Counted from the first letter of the stretch, positions 54,719-63,333 are shown. The stretch: 64,000 nt of DNA from Pyxidicoccus fallax (GCF_012933655.1 NZ_JABBJJ010000011.1:22906-86905); one strand, 5' to 3'. Made by a program: numbers and translations. Notes: generated by a model from the letters alone, not told the origin.

Positions 54719-56527
54719 TCAGGTCCCCGCGGGGGACCGGGGCAGCTCCACGGTGACGGTGGTGCCCACGCCGGGCGCGCTCTCCAGGTGGATGCGCCCG
54801 CCGTGGGCCTCCACCACCTGCCGGGAGAACCACAGCCCCAGCCCGAAGCCGCCGTAGTGGCGCAGGGGCACCGCGCGCCCGAAGCGCTGGAAGAGGTGGG
54901 CCTGCTGCTCGGCGGGGATGCCGATGCCCCGGTCGCGTATCACCAGCCGCGCGAAGCCCTCCGGCGAGTCCGTCACCTCCAGCGCCACCGGCTGGCCCTG
55001 GCCGTACTTCAGCGCGTTGGACACCAGGTGCGTCACCACGCCGTCCACGCGCGCGCGGTCCCACCGGCCGGTGAGCGGGCCGGGTGCCGTCAGGTGCACG
55101 GCGGTGCCCGCGCGAATCATCTCGTCGCTGAAGCGGCTCAGCACCTCGCGGCACAGCTCCACCAGGTCCACGGGCTCCGGGTCCAGGTGCAGCCGGCCCT
55201 CGGACAGGCGGGACACCTCCAGCAGCTCGCGCACCAGCCGGCCCAGGCGGTCCACCTGGTGCACCGCGGCCGACGCGCGCGTGCGCACGTCCTCGTCCGG
55301 CGCGCCCCGCTGCAGCCGCGCCAGCTGCAGCTTGAGCGACGTCAGCGGCGTGTTCAGCTCGTGGCTGGCGATGGCGAGGAACTCGTCGCGCAGCTGCAGC
55401 GCCTGCTGCGTCTGGTGGAAGAGCAGCGCGTTCTGCACGGCCGCCGTGGCGCGGCGGGCCAGCTCGGTGGCCAGCGTCAGGTCCTCCTCCGTGTGGTGGC
55501 GGCCGGACAGCGAGTGCCCCAGCGTCAGCGTGCCGAGCACGCCCTCCGGTGTCGTCAGCGGCACGGACAGCCACGAGCATGGGGCCAGCCTGCGCAGCAG
55601 CTCGCGTCCCGCCGCGTCGCCCCCGGCCTCCACCCAAGCGGCGTCCACGCGCGGGTGGAAGACGGGCTGCCCCGTGTCGAGCGCCCAGACGGGCGTGCCC
55701 GGAGCCTCGGGCGGGTGCCAGTGGCTGGCGGCCAGCAGGGCGGCGGCTTCAGGGGTGATGGCGTGGAAGGTGCGGCGCACCTCCAGGTCCGGCCCGCGCA
55801 CGTCGATGACGCAGAAGTCGCCCAGCGAGGGCACCAGCGCCAGCGCCACCCCGCGCAGCGACTGGCCCACGTCCAGCGAGGTGGCGAGCGTGGCCGTGGC
55901 GTGCTGGAGCAGCTCGGCGCGCTCGGCCTGGCGGCGCTCGGCCGCGAGCAGCCGGGCGCGCTCCACCGCCATGGCGGCCTGCTGCGCCAGCATGTCGAGG
56001 AAGGCGCGCTCCTCGGCGTCGAAGCTCCGTTCGCTGAGCCAGGTGAGGGTGAGCACCCCCACGACGCGCGCTCGCGCCGTCAGCGGCAGGCACACGAAGG
56101 ACGCCTCTCCCGGGTACACCGCCCGGATGGTGGCCTCCGTCTCGGGGTACCGCAGCGCCAGGGTGGCACCGCCCTCCATCCACACGGGCTCGCCGGTGCG
56201 GGCCGCCTCGGCCGCGGGCATTCGCGCCGTCAGGAGGACGCGGGCGAAGGCCGTCTCGATGCCCGGTTGATGGCGCAGGGCGTGGGCCAGCTCCAGCGCG
56301 TCTCCTTCCGCGTCCACCAGGAAGAGGGCGCCCGCGTCCGCCGGCAGCGCGCGCACCGCCTCCTCCACCACGGCGCTCGCCACGTCCCGGGGGGTCAGGG
56401 CACCCGAGAGGGCGAGCGTCAGGGCCTGGAGGCTCTGCAGACGCGTGCTGGCGAGCTCGGCCCGCCGGGTCCGCGCCCGGCGCTCGTCCGATGGAAATCC
56501 CAGCCGCGAGCCTGCCTGCCTGTTCAT
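54719..56527 (-). CDS. GAF-domain sensor histidine kinase
   Basis: About 602 residues, soluble. Two GAF sensor modules (about 30-185 and 210-365; e.g. FVCLPLTARARVVGVLTLTWL), a HisKA domain with the phospho-acceptor His in RDEFLAIASHELNTPLTSLKLQL near residue 385, and HATPase_c with N-box HLVSNALKYGQG, G1 RDRGIGIPAEQQAHLFQRF and G2 GFGLGLWFSRQVVEAHGG. The ATG at 56527 is chosen; a TTG at 56572 would add 15 residues. The cognate regulator is not adjacent. Confidence 0.93.
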   Translation of the reverse strand: MNRQAGSRLGFPSDERRARTRRAELASTRLQSLQALTLALSGALTPRDVASAVVEEAVRALPADAGALFLVDAEGDALELAHALRHQPGIETAFARVLLTARMPAAEAARTGEPVWMEGGATLALRYPETEATIRAVYPGEASFVCLPLTARARVVGVLTLTWLSERSFDAEERAFLDMLAQQAAMAVERARLLAAERRQAERAELLQHATATLATSLDVGQSLRGVALALVPSLGDFCVIDVRGPDLEVRRTFHAITPEAAALLAASHWHPPEAPGTPVWALDTGQPVFHPRVDAAWVEAGGDAAGRELLRRLAPCSWLSVPLTTPEGVLGTLTLGHSLSGRHHTEEDLTLATELARRATAAVQNALLFHQTQQALQLRDEFLAIASHELNTPLTSLKLQLARLQRGAPDEDVRTRASAAVHQVDRLGRLVRELLEVSRLSEGRLHLDPEPVDLVELCREVLSRFSDEMIRAGTAVHLTAPGPLTGRWDRARVDGVVTHLVSNALKYGQGQPVALEVTDSPEGFARLVIRDRGIGIPAEQQAHLFQRFGRAVPLRHYGGFGLGLWFSRQVVEAHGGRIHLESAPGVGTTVTVELPRSPAGT

Positions 56528-57019
56528 ACGCGTCGCCCACCGCGCATGGGGCGCGGCGGACAGGACAACCAAAACGCAGCCGGGGCCGGATTTCCGGCCT
56601 CCGGCGCGATGACTGTCCTCCGCCCGTCAATCCCTCACAACCAGTGAACAGACCCCCCGGGTCCAGGGCTCCCTCCAGGGCATGAGCCGCGGGCACCGGC
56701 AGGACACCGCCCCCTGACCGCCATGCGCTTCCGTCCGGCGCGGCGGGGCGGTAGCGTCGCTCCCCATGGTCCCGGGGCCCACGCGCCGGGCCCTTCCTGG
56801 CACGCAGTCAATGAGCGGCTCCCCCCGAAGCCACGCCTCCCCCGCAAACGCTGATCGCGTTGCGTTTCCGACACGCCCCCACCACCCGGGATGCGGTAGC
56901 CTCGGAAACGTCCCCGGCAGTGGGGACGCGGAAGGACGTGAAGCGTCCGGGAGCCCGAACCGCCTCGCACGACCCCCCCTGACTCGGCTGCCTGCCTTGC
57001 GCCCACACGGAATCAATCG
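56528..57019. other. Intergenic region before the redox operon
   Basis: About 490 bp with no credible gene. Near its middle CGTTTCCGA (56863-56871) and TCGGAAACG (56902-56910) form a perfect 9-bp inverted repeat 30 bp apart, flanking A+T-richer sequence upstream of the operon; a candidate regulatory loop or divergent operator. Confidence 0.5.
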
Positions 57020-57880
57020 ATGACCCGCCCCGTCGCCCTGTTCGCCGTCCTGTCCCTGCTGTGCACCTCCTCCGCCTGGGCCGAGCAGCGCCGCGAGCCC
57101 GCGAAGAAGACCTGGTCCGCGAAGAAGAAGAAGCAGGTCTCCAAGAAGGGGACGAAGAAGTCCACCCGACCCGCGAGGCAGGCCCGCCCGGTTTCCGGCG
57201 AGGAGCCCGCGCCGCAGCCCCTCGCGGCCCCCGAGCCCATCCCCGCGCCCCAGGCCGTGCCCGCCCGGTACACCGTCGACGACGCCGCGGCCACGAAGCA
57301 GAAGCAGAAGGAGCCCGCGAAGGACGCGCCCCAGTCGGAGACGCCTTCGGACACGCCGTCCGCCGGGGACTCGGAGTCGCTCGACTTCGACCTGCTGGAG
57401 CCCGCGGAGACGGCCGCCCAGGTGGACCCGGAGCTGGAGAAGAAGATCAGCCGCCGCCGCACCATGCTCAAGCTGCACCAGGGCCTGGGCTTCGCGATGA
57501 CGGCGGGCCTCATCACCACCACCGTGGTGGGTCAGCTCCAGTACAACGACTCGTTCCGGGGCGGCGGTGACGACCGCAACCTGCTGGGCCTGCACCGGGG
57601 ACTCGCCATCGGCACCTCGGCGCTGTTCGCCTCCGTGGGACTCCTGGGCCTCCTGGCGCCCGAGCCCTTCGAGAAGGAGTTCCAGTGGGACACCATCACC
57701 TTCCACAAAATCATGATGTCCATCGCCACCGTGGGCATGGTGGCGCAGGTCATCCTCGGCATCATGGCCACCAACCGCTACGGCCGGCTGTCGGAGCGGG
57801 ACCTCGCCACGGCGCACCAGGTGGTCGGTTACACGACGATGGGCGCGGTGTCGGCCGGTGTGCTCTCGCTGTTCTTCTGA
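57020..57880 (+). CDS. Four-helix membrane protein, cytochrome b561/YceJ-like
   Basis: 286 residues. Signal peptide (ALFAVLSLLCTSSAWAE), a long Lys/Pro/Glu linker (25-145) and then four transmembrane helices each starting with or containing a His: MLKLHQGLGFAMTAGLITTTVVGQ, LLGLHRGLAIGTSALFASVG, ITFHKIMMSIATVGMVAQVILG and TAHQVVGYTTMGAVSAGV. Four histidines at comparable heights are what a two-haem b561 fold needs; YceJ-type b561 proteins accompany YceI in other bacteria, and a YceI gene follows here. The haem proposal is inference. Confidence 0.6.
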   Translation: MTRPVALFAVLSLLCTSSAWAEQRREPAKKTWSAKKKKQVSKKGTKKSTRPARQARPVSGEEPAPQPLAAPEPIPAPQAVPARYTVDDAAATKQKQKEPAKDAPQSETPSDTPSAGDSESLDFDLLEPAETAAQVDPELEKKISRRRTMLKLHQGLGFAMTAGLITTTVVGQLQYNDSFRGGGDDRNLLGLHRGLAIGTSALFASVGLLGLLAPEPFEKEFQWDTITFHKIMMSIATVGMVAQVILGIMATNRYGRLSERDLATAHQVVGYTTMGAVSAGVLSLFF

Positions 57881-57943
57881 ATCTTTTCGCGCCGCCGCCG
57901 TTCGGCTTCGCAAGCCTGTGAAATGGGTTTCCTGGAGGTAGAC

Positions 57944-58525
57944 GTGATTGCTCGACGATTGGTCCTTCTCACCACGCTGCTGCTCGCGCTGCCCGCCGCC
58001 GCTCAGGCGCAGCAGGCGCGCACCTACTCCGTGAAGAAGGATGGCAGCTCGCTCACCTACAAGCTGAAGCACAAGCTGCACGAGGTGGTGGGCAAGGCGT
58101 CTCCCAGCGACGGCAAGGCCCGCCTGCTGGCGGACGGCACGCTGCAGGTGGCCGTGCGCGCCAACGTGAAGGACTTCGACTCGGGCAACTCCAACCGCGA
58201 CGCGCACATGCAGGAGGTGACGGAGTCGGCGAAGTTCCCGCTCATCGACTTCAAGGGCGTGGCCTCCGGCGTGAAGGTGCCGGCGAGCTTCCCCGCCAAG
58301 GTGCCCGTCACCCTCAAGGGCCAGCTCACCTTCCACGGCGTGAAGCAGAACATCGAGGTGCCCATGACGGTGGTGTTCAACACCGACAAGCAGGCCGTCG
58401 CCGAGGGCACCTTCGACATCAGCCTGGAGGCCTACAAGATCGATCGCCCCTCGCTGCTGATGGTGAAGGTGGACGACAAGCTGGTGCTGGAGTCGAAGCT
58501 GGTGTTCGAGGTGGAGGGTCAGTGA
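57944..58525 (+). CDS. YceI family periplasmic protein
   Basis: 193 residues with a signal peptide ending AAQAQQA and the eight-stranded lipocalin-like YceI domain: TYKLKHKLHEVVGKASPSDG, DSGNSNRDAHMQEVTESAKFPLIDFKG, VTLKGQLTFHGVKQNIEVPMTV, and EGTFDISLEAYKIDRPSLLMVKVDDKL. YceI proteins bind isoprenoids or polyprenyl lipids, including quinone-like molecules. The GTG at 57944 is preferred because GGAGGT lies right upstream; an ATG at 57923 would add seven residues. Sits between the b561-like gene and a Rieske gene. Confidence 0.88.
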   Translation: MIARRLVLLTTLLLALPAAAQAQQARTYSVKKDGSSLTYKLKHKLHEVVGKASPSDGKARLLADGTLQVAVRANVKDFDSGNSNRDAHMQEVTESAKFPLIDFKGVASGVKVPASFPAKVPVTLKGQLTFHGVKQNIEVPMTVVFNTDKQAVAEGTFDISLEAYKIDRPSLLMVKVDDKLVLESKLVFEVEGQ

Positions 58526-59355
58526 GCACGTCGCGACGAGGTTTCCTGAAGGGCATCCTGGGCACGAGCGCCGCGGCGGGCGCCGCCACCGCGCTGCCGG
58601 CGTGCGCGCCGGACATCAACCCCGCGCCGGTGACGGACGTGACGGCCAGCGCGGCCGGCACGGTGGACCTGCTGGTGACGCGCTACCCGGACCTGGAGCC
58701 CGTGGGCGGCGCGCTGACCGTGCGCGTGCCCGGCGAGGCCACGCCCCTGCTGGTGCTGCACAACAAGGGCGACGGGGCGCCGGACGACTTCTCCGTGGTG
58801 TCCTCCATCTGCACGCACGTGGGCTGCCCGCTGGGCTTCGATGGCAAGGACGTGGTGTGCCCGTGCCACCTGTCGCGCTTCAGCTCCACCAGCGGCGCGG
58901 TGCTGACGAAGCCGGCCACCACGCCCCTGCGGACGTTCACCGCCGAGTACAACCCTGGCACCAAGGTGCTGCGCATCGACCTGCGCGCGGGCCAGGCCGA
59001 CTTCCCGGCGGCGGTGAACGGCCAGGTGGTGTTCCCCTTCGTCGAGTTCCCCGAGCTGCGCAACAACGGCGCCCGGGTGACGGGGACGCCCTCGGGGTAC
59101 GGCAGGCCCATCTTCGTCTTCCGGAATGGGGACGGGACGCTCTCGGCGGTGGATGGCGTCTGCACGCACCAGGGTTGCTACGTGGAGTTCAACGAGCCCG
59201 AGACGCGCCTCGTCTGCCCCTGCCACCTGGCCGCCTTCAGCAGGCAGGGCGCGGTGGAGCGGCAGCCGAACACCGGCGACGGGCCGATTCCCTCCCTCAA
59301 GACGTTCACCGTCACGGAGACGGCCGACGCCGTCGTCGTCACCGGCGTCGCCTGA
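58522..59355 (+). CDS. Twin-Rieske Tat-exported lipoprotein
   Basis: 277 residues. A Tat signal with SRRGFLKG and a lipobox LPACAPD near residue 28. Two complete Rieske [2Fe-2S] domains in tandem: CTHVGC with CPCHLSRF (about 97-120) and CTHQGC with CPCHLAAF (about 213-240), each with the paired Cys-His ligands. A two-cluster Rieske protein is uncommon and suggests electron transfer between adjacent membrane redox partners. GTG start overlapping the YceI stop by four bases. Confidence 0.88.
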   Translation: MSTSRRGFLKGILGTSAAAGAATALPACAPDINPAPVTDVTASAAGTVDLLVTRYPDLEPVGGALTVRVPGEATPLLVLHNKGDGAPDDFSVVSSICTHVGCPLGFDGKDVVCPCHLSRFSSTSGAVLTKPATTPLRTFTAEYNPGTKVLRIDLRAGQADFPAAVNGQVVFPFVEFPELRNNGARVTGTPSGYGRPIFVFRNGDGTLSAVDGVCTHQGCYVEFNEPETRLVCPCHLAAFSRQGAVERQPNTGDGPIPSLKTFTVTETADAVVVTGVA

Positions 59356-59412
59356 GCCTCGCGCGGGACGGGGTGGGGCCGGTGCCCCGCCCCGCCTCGC
59401 GGTGCCGTACTG

Positions 59413-60576
59413 CTAGCCCAGCCGGCTCCAGAAGGAGCGCTTGGACGAGACGCGGTCCAGCGCCTCCTGCAGCTCCTCGTCGTAGTCGGCGCGGTTGGCG
59501 ATGTCGCCCATGGAGATGATGCCGACGATGCGGTCGTCGCGCTCCACCACGGGAATGCGGCGGATCTGCTTGCGGCCCATGAGCGCGATGACGTCGTGGA
59601 TGTTGTCGTCCGGCGTCACCGCCTCCACGTCATCCGTCATCACGTCCGAGACGCGGAGCTGGTCGGGCGTCTTGCCGCCCGTGAAGCCGCGGATGACGAG
59701 GTCGCGGTCGGTGACGATGCCCACCAGGCTGCCCCGCTCGTTCACCACGGGCACCACGCCGCAGTCCTCGTCCTTCATGATTTGCGCCACGTCGCGCACG
59801 GGGCTGTCGAGCCGCGCGGTGCGCACGTTGCGCGTCATCACCTCGCGCGCGGTGAGCGGCTCGCGCTGCCAGCGGCGGCGGCCGGTCCGCGTGCCCGTGC
59901 CGGTGCGGCCGCGGGTGCCGGCCGTATAGTACTGGCCGCGGTCCTCGCCGCGAATGCGGTCGCCCACGCGCTGGCGCTCCTCGGCCTGGCGGTCGTCACC
60001 GCGCTGGCGCTGCTCGGAGTAGCGGTCGTCTCCCCGCTGGAAGCCCTCGTGGAGGCGCGAGCGCTCGTCACGGTACGGCTCGGTGCGAGGGCCGCGCATC
60101 GGCTCCTCGCCGCCGTAGCCGTAGCGGTCCCACGGGCGGTAGTCGGCGCGCTGCGGGGGCAGCTCGTTCTCGTACGTGCCCGCGTCGTGGCGGGGGCCCC
60201 GGCCCGTGGCGTAGTGGGTGTCCCGGTCGTCGCGGCCGTAGGGCCCTCGGGCGTACTCGGCGCCCTCCCAGCCGGCGTCGCGGTCGTCCATGTTCATCAT
60301 GCCCGTGCGCCGGGTGCCGAAGTCACCTTCCGTCCCCCGGTCGTCCACGTGGGTGCGCGGCTGGGCCATGCGCAGCGAGGCGGCGCGGTGGTAGCGCCCC
60401 TGGCGGGTGGTGGGCTCCTCGTCGCGCGCCGGGTTCCAGCCGGTGAGGTCGGACTCGCCCCGCTCGCGCGAGCCGGGCGGAGCCACGTCGGCGCTCCGGT
60501 GCATTCCAGGGTCCATCGGGGGATTCCGCTGGGCGGTGCGGGTATCGTCCTTGCCGTTGTCCAGGCTTCTGGCCAT
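59413..60576 (-). CDS. CBS-domain protein with long disordered N-terminus
   Basis: 387 residues. 1-255: extremely polar Arg/Asp/Gly/Gln-rich, disordered, with repeats such as RGDDRYSEQRQRGDDRQAEERQR; 258-387: two CBS domains (REVMTRNVRTARLDSPVRDVAQIMKDEDCGVVPVVNERGSLVGIVTDRDLV and VMTDDVEAVTPDDNIHDVIALMGRKQIRRIPVVERDDRIVGIISMGDIANRA), which bind adenosyl ligands. The start ATG at 60576 follows GGAGGAACAGGA. The long disordered tail is reminiscent of phase-separating scaffold proteins. Confidence 0.9.
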   Translation of the reverse strand: MARSLDNGKDDTRTAQRNPPMDPGMHRSADVAPPGSRERGESDLTGWNPARDEEPTTRQGRYHRAASLRMAQPRTHVDDRGTEGDFGTRRTGMMNMDDRDAGWEGAEYARGPYGRDDRDTHYATGRGPRHDAGTYENELPPQRADYRPWDRYGYGGEEPMRGPRTEPYRDERSRLHEGFQRGDDRYSEQRQRGDDRQAEERQRVGDRIRGEDRGQYYTAGTRGRTGTGTRTGRRRWQREPLTAREVMTRNVRTARLDSPVRDVAQIMKDEDCGVVPVVNERGSLVGIVTDRDLVIRGFTGGKTPDQLRVSDVMTDDVEAVTPDDNIHDVIALMGRKQIRRIPVVERDDRIVGIISMGDIANRADYDEELQEALDRVSSKRSFWSRLG

Positions 60577-60753
60577 TCCTGTTCCTCCGGGCGACTTCGG
60601 GGTTCGGGCCAGAAGGGTGGGGATGACCCGGGGCGTCTCCAAGCTTCCCAGCCCTGGCTCCCCGGAGGACTGTCCTTTCCAGGGCGGGCAGGCAGGCGGG
60701 GCGCTCGTGAACGGACACCGGGGTTGCCGCGTGGCGGACAGTGACGCGGGCAC

Positions 60754-60797
60754 GAAAAGACGAAGCGCGTGCCTCCCGGGATGGGAAGCACGCGCTT
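60754..60797 (-). terminator. Intrinsic terminator downstream of the small peptide gene
   Basis: AAGCGCGTGC pairs perfectly with GCACGCGCTT around a 15-base loop; on the minus strand the stem is followed by CGTCTTTTCG. It lies about 130 bp beyond the peptide stop (60931) and before the CBS gene start, ending the peptide transcript. Confidence 0.7.
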
Positions 60798-60852
60798 TCG
60801 GTCGCGCTCTCGCGCGGAGGCTCCACGGACCCCGTGACGTGCGGGAGGGGGC

Positions 60853-60872
60853 CGGACATCCCCCGATGTCCG
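60853..60872. repeat. Perfect hairpin in the peptide 3' region
   Basis: CGGACATC-CCCC-GATGTCCG forms an 8-bp stem with a four-base loop. It is one of several inverted repeats between 60754 and 60930 (including CAGCGCT/AGCGCTG pairs) downstream of the small peptide gene. Confidence 0.6.
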
Positions 60873-60930
60873 AGTCAGCGCTCTCCCCCGAAAGCGCTGG
60901 CTCCCTCACGCCCGTCCCCGGGGCAGCGCT

Positions 60931-61104
60931 TCACTCGACCGAGCAGCAGCCGTCGTCCGCCTCCTCGCAGCAGGCGAGGGTGGTGTTCGGCGGCATGGGC
61001 TTCTCCGGGTTCTCACAGGTGTTGTTCGTCCCCTGGCCGCCCTGAATGCGGGCCATGTCCTTCACGAACAGCTCCTTGATGGTCTTCACCTTGTGGGTCT
61101 TCAT
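60931..61104 (-). CDS. Cys-rich double-glycine-leader peptide (RiPP-precursor-like)
   Basis: 57 residues. Leader: MKTHKVKTIKELFVKDMARI then QGG, with the pattern ELFVKDMARIQGG typical of leaders cut after Gly-Gly by C39 peptidases/PCAT transporters. Core (about 24-57): acidic, with Cys at 30, 45-46 and 53-54 (LACCEEADDGCCSVE), so disulfides or thioether/other modification are possible. The ATG at 61104 follows GAGGGGGAAGCGCACC; an upstream Met at 61122 gives a longer, less convincing leader. No modification enzyme, C39 transporter or immunity gene is adjacent, so an orphan secreted peptide is as likely as a RiPP precursor. Confidence 0.7.
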   Translation of the reverse strand: MKTHKVKTIKELFVKDMARIQGGQGTNNTCENPEKPMPPNTTLACCEEADDGCCSVE

Positions 61105-61160
61105 GGTGCGCTTCCCCCTCATGGGTGGATGCCGGTCGCGAAGGCGCCTGGCGGCTGCTT

Positions 61161-61176
61161 GAAACAGATTCGTTTC
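61161..61176. promoter_or_regulatory. Candidate operator upstream of the small peptide gene
   Basis: GAAAC-AGATTC-GTTTC is an inverted repeat with 5-bp arms (nearly 7 with TTGAAAC/GTTTCGA) located about 60 bp upstream of the ATG at 61104, in the peptide's promoter region. Confidence 0.4.
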
Positions 61177-61267
61177 GAGCCGATTTTCCTGGTCGTTCTT
61201 CCGCCGCGAGCATGAGCGGGTGCTACCGCGCGTCTGTCTTCATGAAACATCGTGAAGCACGGATGAC

Positions 61268-62392
61268 TCACCCTGGCGCGAGCGCGTCCCCGAGTCGCAC
61301 GAGACCTCCGAACTCCTCCAGCTCGGCGCCCGCGTCCGGGGCGGCGACGGCGACCGCGCCCGTGGGGAGCTGCTCGGCGAGCCGCACGAGCAGGGTGCGA
61401 TGCGACTCCGCGCGAGCCCGCTCGGTGGCGGCCAGGCGCGAGAGGGCCGCCACGCCGTGCTCGGCGTGCGGGTCATCGCTCACGTGCTCCAGCAGGGCCT
61501 CCGGGTGGGCGAGCGCGTCCTCTCGCGCCCAGCTGCGGTTGAGCACGTAGCCGGCGAAGGGGAGGCCGCGCTCCACGAGGGTGTCGCGGAAGAAGGCGGC
61601 CTCGCGCAGGGCGGCGGACTCGGGGGACGTCACGAGCAGGAAGGCCGCGTCCGGCGAGGCCAGTCGTGCGCGCAGGCGCTCGGTGTGCAGGCGGATGCCG
61701 CCGAACAGGCCGCTGAAGGCTCCGACGAAGGTGCGCATCTCGCGCGCGTGGCCCGCGCCGAACACGCCATCCAGCACGCGGCCCACGAGCGCCTGCGCGC
61801 CTTGCCACAGCCGGCCTCCGCGCGACGAGGACTCCGGGCCGAAGAGGGACACGACGCGCTCGTCGAGGAAGCGGGACAGCCGGCCGGGCGCGTCGAGGAA
61901 GTCCAGCGCGTGCCGGCTGGGCGGTGTGTCGAGGACGATGAGCTCGTAGCGCTCGTCCGCGAGGAATCCGTCCAGGGCCTCGGTGGCGGCGTACTCCTGC
62001 ACGCCCGCGACGAGGTCGGAGAGGAAGCGGTACACGCGGTGCTCGACGATGGCGCGCGCCGCCTCGGGCGAGGGCGCGAGCCGGTGAATCATGCGGTCGA
62101 AGACGAGGCGCGGGTCCAGCATCCACACGTCCAGGCGCCCCGTGCCGCGAGGGCCGTCGGCGAAGAGGCGCTCGGGGGGGACGGTGGTGGGCTCGGGGCC
62201 GCTCTCGGGCAGGCCCATGGCCTCGGCGAGCCGGCGCGCGGGGTCGATGGTGAGCACGAGCACGCGGCGGCCCGCGCGGGCGGCGGCGACACCCAGCGCG
62301 GCGGCCGTGGTCGTCTTGCCCACGCCACCCGCGCCGCAGAGGACGAGCACGCGCTTGTCGCGGAGCAGTTGATGGAGGCTGCGGGCACTCAC
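61268..62392 (-). CDS. ArsA/GET3-family ATPase 1
   Basis: 374 residues. Deviant Walker A LCGAGGVGKTTTAAALG near the N-terminus (signature of MinD/ArsA ATPases), the switch-type LTIDPARRLAEAMG, and YELIVLDTPPSRHALDFLDAPGRL. The C-terminal half shows the ArsA-type YVLNRSW, in place of the usual VVNR motif. The GTG start overlaps the stop of the upstream ATPase by four bases (GTGA), so the two paralogues are coupled. ArsA proteins drive arsenite export or, as GET3, tail-anchored protein insertion; the role here is unknown. Confidence 0.88.
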   Translation of the reverse strand: MSARSLHQLLRDKRVLVLCGAGGVGKTTTAAALGVAAARAGRRVLVLTIDPARRLAEAMGLPESGPEPTTVPPERLFADGPRGTGRLDVWMLDPRLVFDRMIHRLAPSPEAARAIVEHRVYRFLSDLVAGVQEYAATEALDGFLADERYELIVLDTPPSRHALDFLDAPGRLSRFLDERVVSLFGPESSSRGGRLWQGAQALVGRVLDGVFGAGHAREMRTFVGAFSGLFGGIRLHTERLRARLASPDAAFLLVTSPESAALREAAFFRDTLVERGLPFAGYVLNRSWAREDALAHPEALLEHVSDDPHAEHGVAALSRLAATERARAESHRTLLVRLAEQLPTGAVAVAAPDAGAELEEFGGLVRLGDALAPG

Positions 62393-63333
62393 GGCGCGGC
62401 CTCCCGCGTGGGCTCCGCGAGCTCGCGCGGTGTGAAGACCTCGGCGAGGCGCTCCACCAGCTCCGGCCCGGTGACGGGCAGCTCCGGCAGCGTGAGCAGC
62501 GGGACCTGGAGGCCCGCGGCCAGTCGCGCCCGGGCCGCCCGTGCGCGCTCCAGGCGGGCGAGGGCGCGAGCCCCCTGATGCGGCCCATGCGTGGCGAGCA
62601 GCCGCTGGACCGCGGCGTGGGACTCGGGGGTGAAGGGGTCCTCGGGCATGCGGTTGAGGACGGCGGCGGTCAGGGGCAGCTCCAGCCGCTCCAGCTCCGA
62701 GGCCAGCGCGAGCGCCTCGCTGACGGGCAGCGGCTCCGGGAGGCTGGTGAGCAGCACGGCGGAGCGGGCCGGGTCCTGGAGGAAGTCGAGCCCCTCCTGC
62801 ACGGACCGGCCAATGGGGCCGCCCGGCATCAGTGCCAGCACCGTGCGAGGCAGCGCGGCGATGGCCAGCGCATGGCCGGTGGCCGGCAGGTCGATGATGG
62901 ACAGCGGGTACTCGAAGCGCCCATCCGGCCGGGTGCGCCGCAGCAGCGCGAGCATCTGGTACAGCAGCCCCATCTCCCTCAGCGCGGGGCCCGCCTCCAG
63001 GAAGCGGCGCAGGGCGCGCGAGCGCAGCGCCGCCTCGGCCAGCCAGCGCAGGGGCAGGGTGTCCTGGAGGAAGCGCCGGTGCCCTTCCGACGCGGCCAGC
63101 CGCACGAAGCTCAGGCCGGGGCGGACCCGCGTCACCTTCGGGCCCACGTCACGCGCGCCCACCAGCGCGCCCAGGGCGGACGGGCCGCCCTCGTCCGGCG
63201 CCATCTCCACCAGCAGCACGGACCGCCCGGAGCGCGCCGCCGCGACGGCGAGCGCCGCCGACAGCGTCGTCTTCCCCACGCCCCCCTTGCCCGACACGAG
63301 CAGGGCGCGCCTGTCCCACAGGGCTTCGAGCAC
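62389..63333 (-). CDS. ArsA-family ATPase 2
   Basis: 314 residues. Walker A LVSGKGGVGKTTLSAALAVAAARSGRSVLLVEMAPDEG, and IIDLPATGHALAIAALP. It is a shorter, diverged paralogue of the next gene. GTG start at 63333. The pair, overlapping by four bases, suggests a two-subunit ATPase acting together, as known for duplicated ArsA/Arr4-like proteins in other bacteria. Confidence 0.87.
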   Translation of the reverse strand: MLEALWDRRALLVSGKGGVGKTTLSAALAVAAARSGRSVLLVEMAPDEGGPSALGALVGARDVGPKVTRVRPGLSFVRLAASEGHRRFLQDTLPLRWLAEAALRSRALRRFLEAGPALREMGLLYQMLALLRRTRPDGRFEYPLSIIDLPATGHALAIAALPRTVLALMPGGPIGRSVQEGLDFLQDPARSAVLLTSLPEPLPVSEALALASELERLELPLTAAVLNRMPEDPFTPESHAAVQRLLATHGPHQGARALARLERARAARARLAAGLQVPLLTLPELPVTGPELVERLAEVFTPRELAEPTREAAP

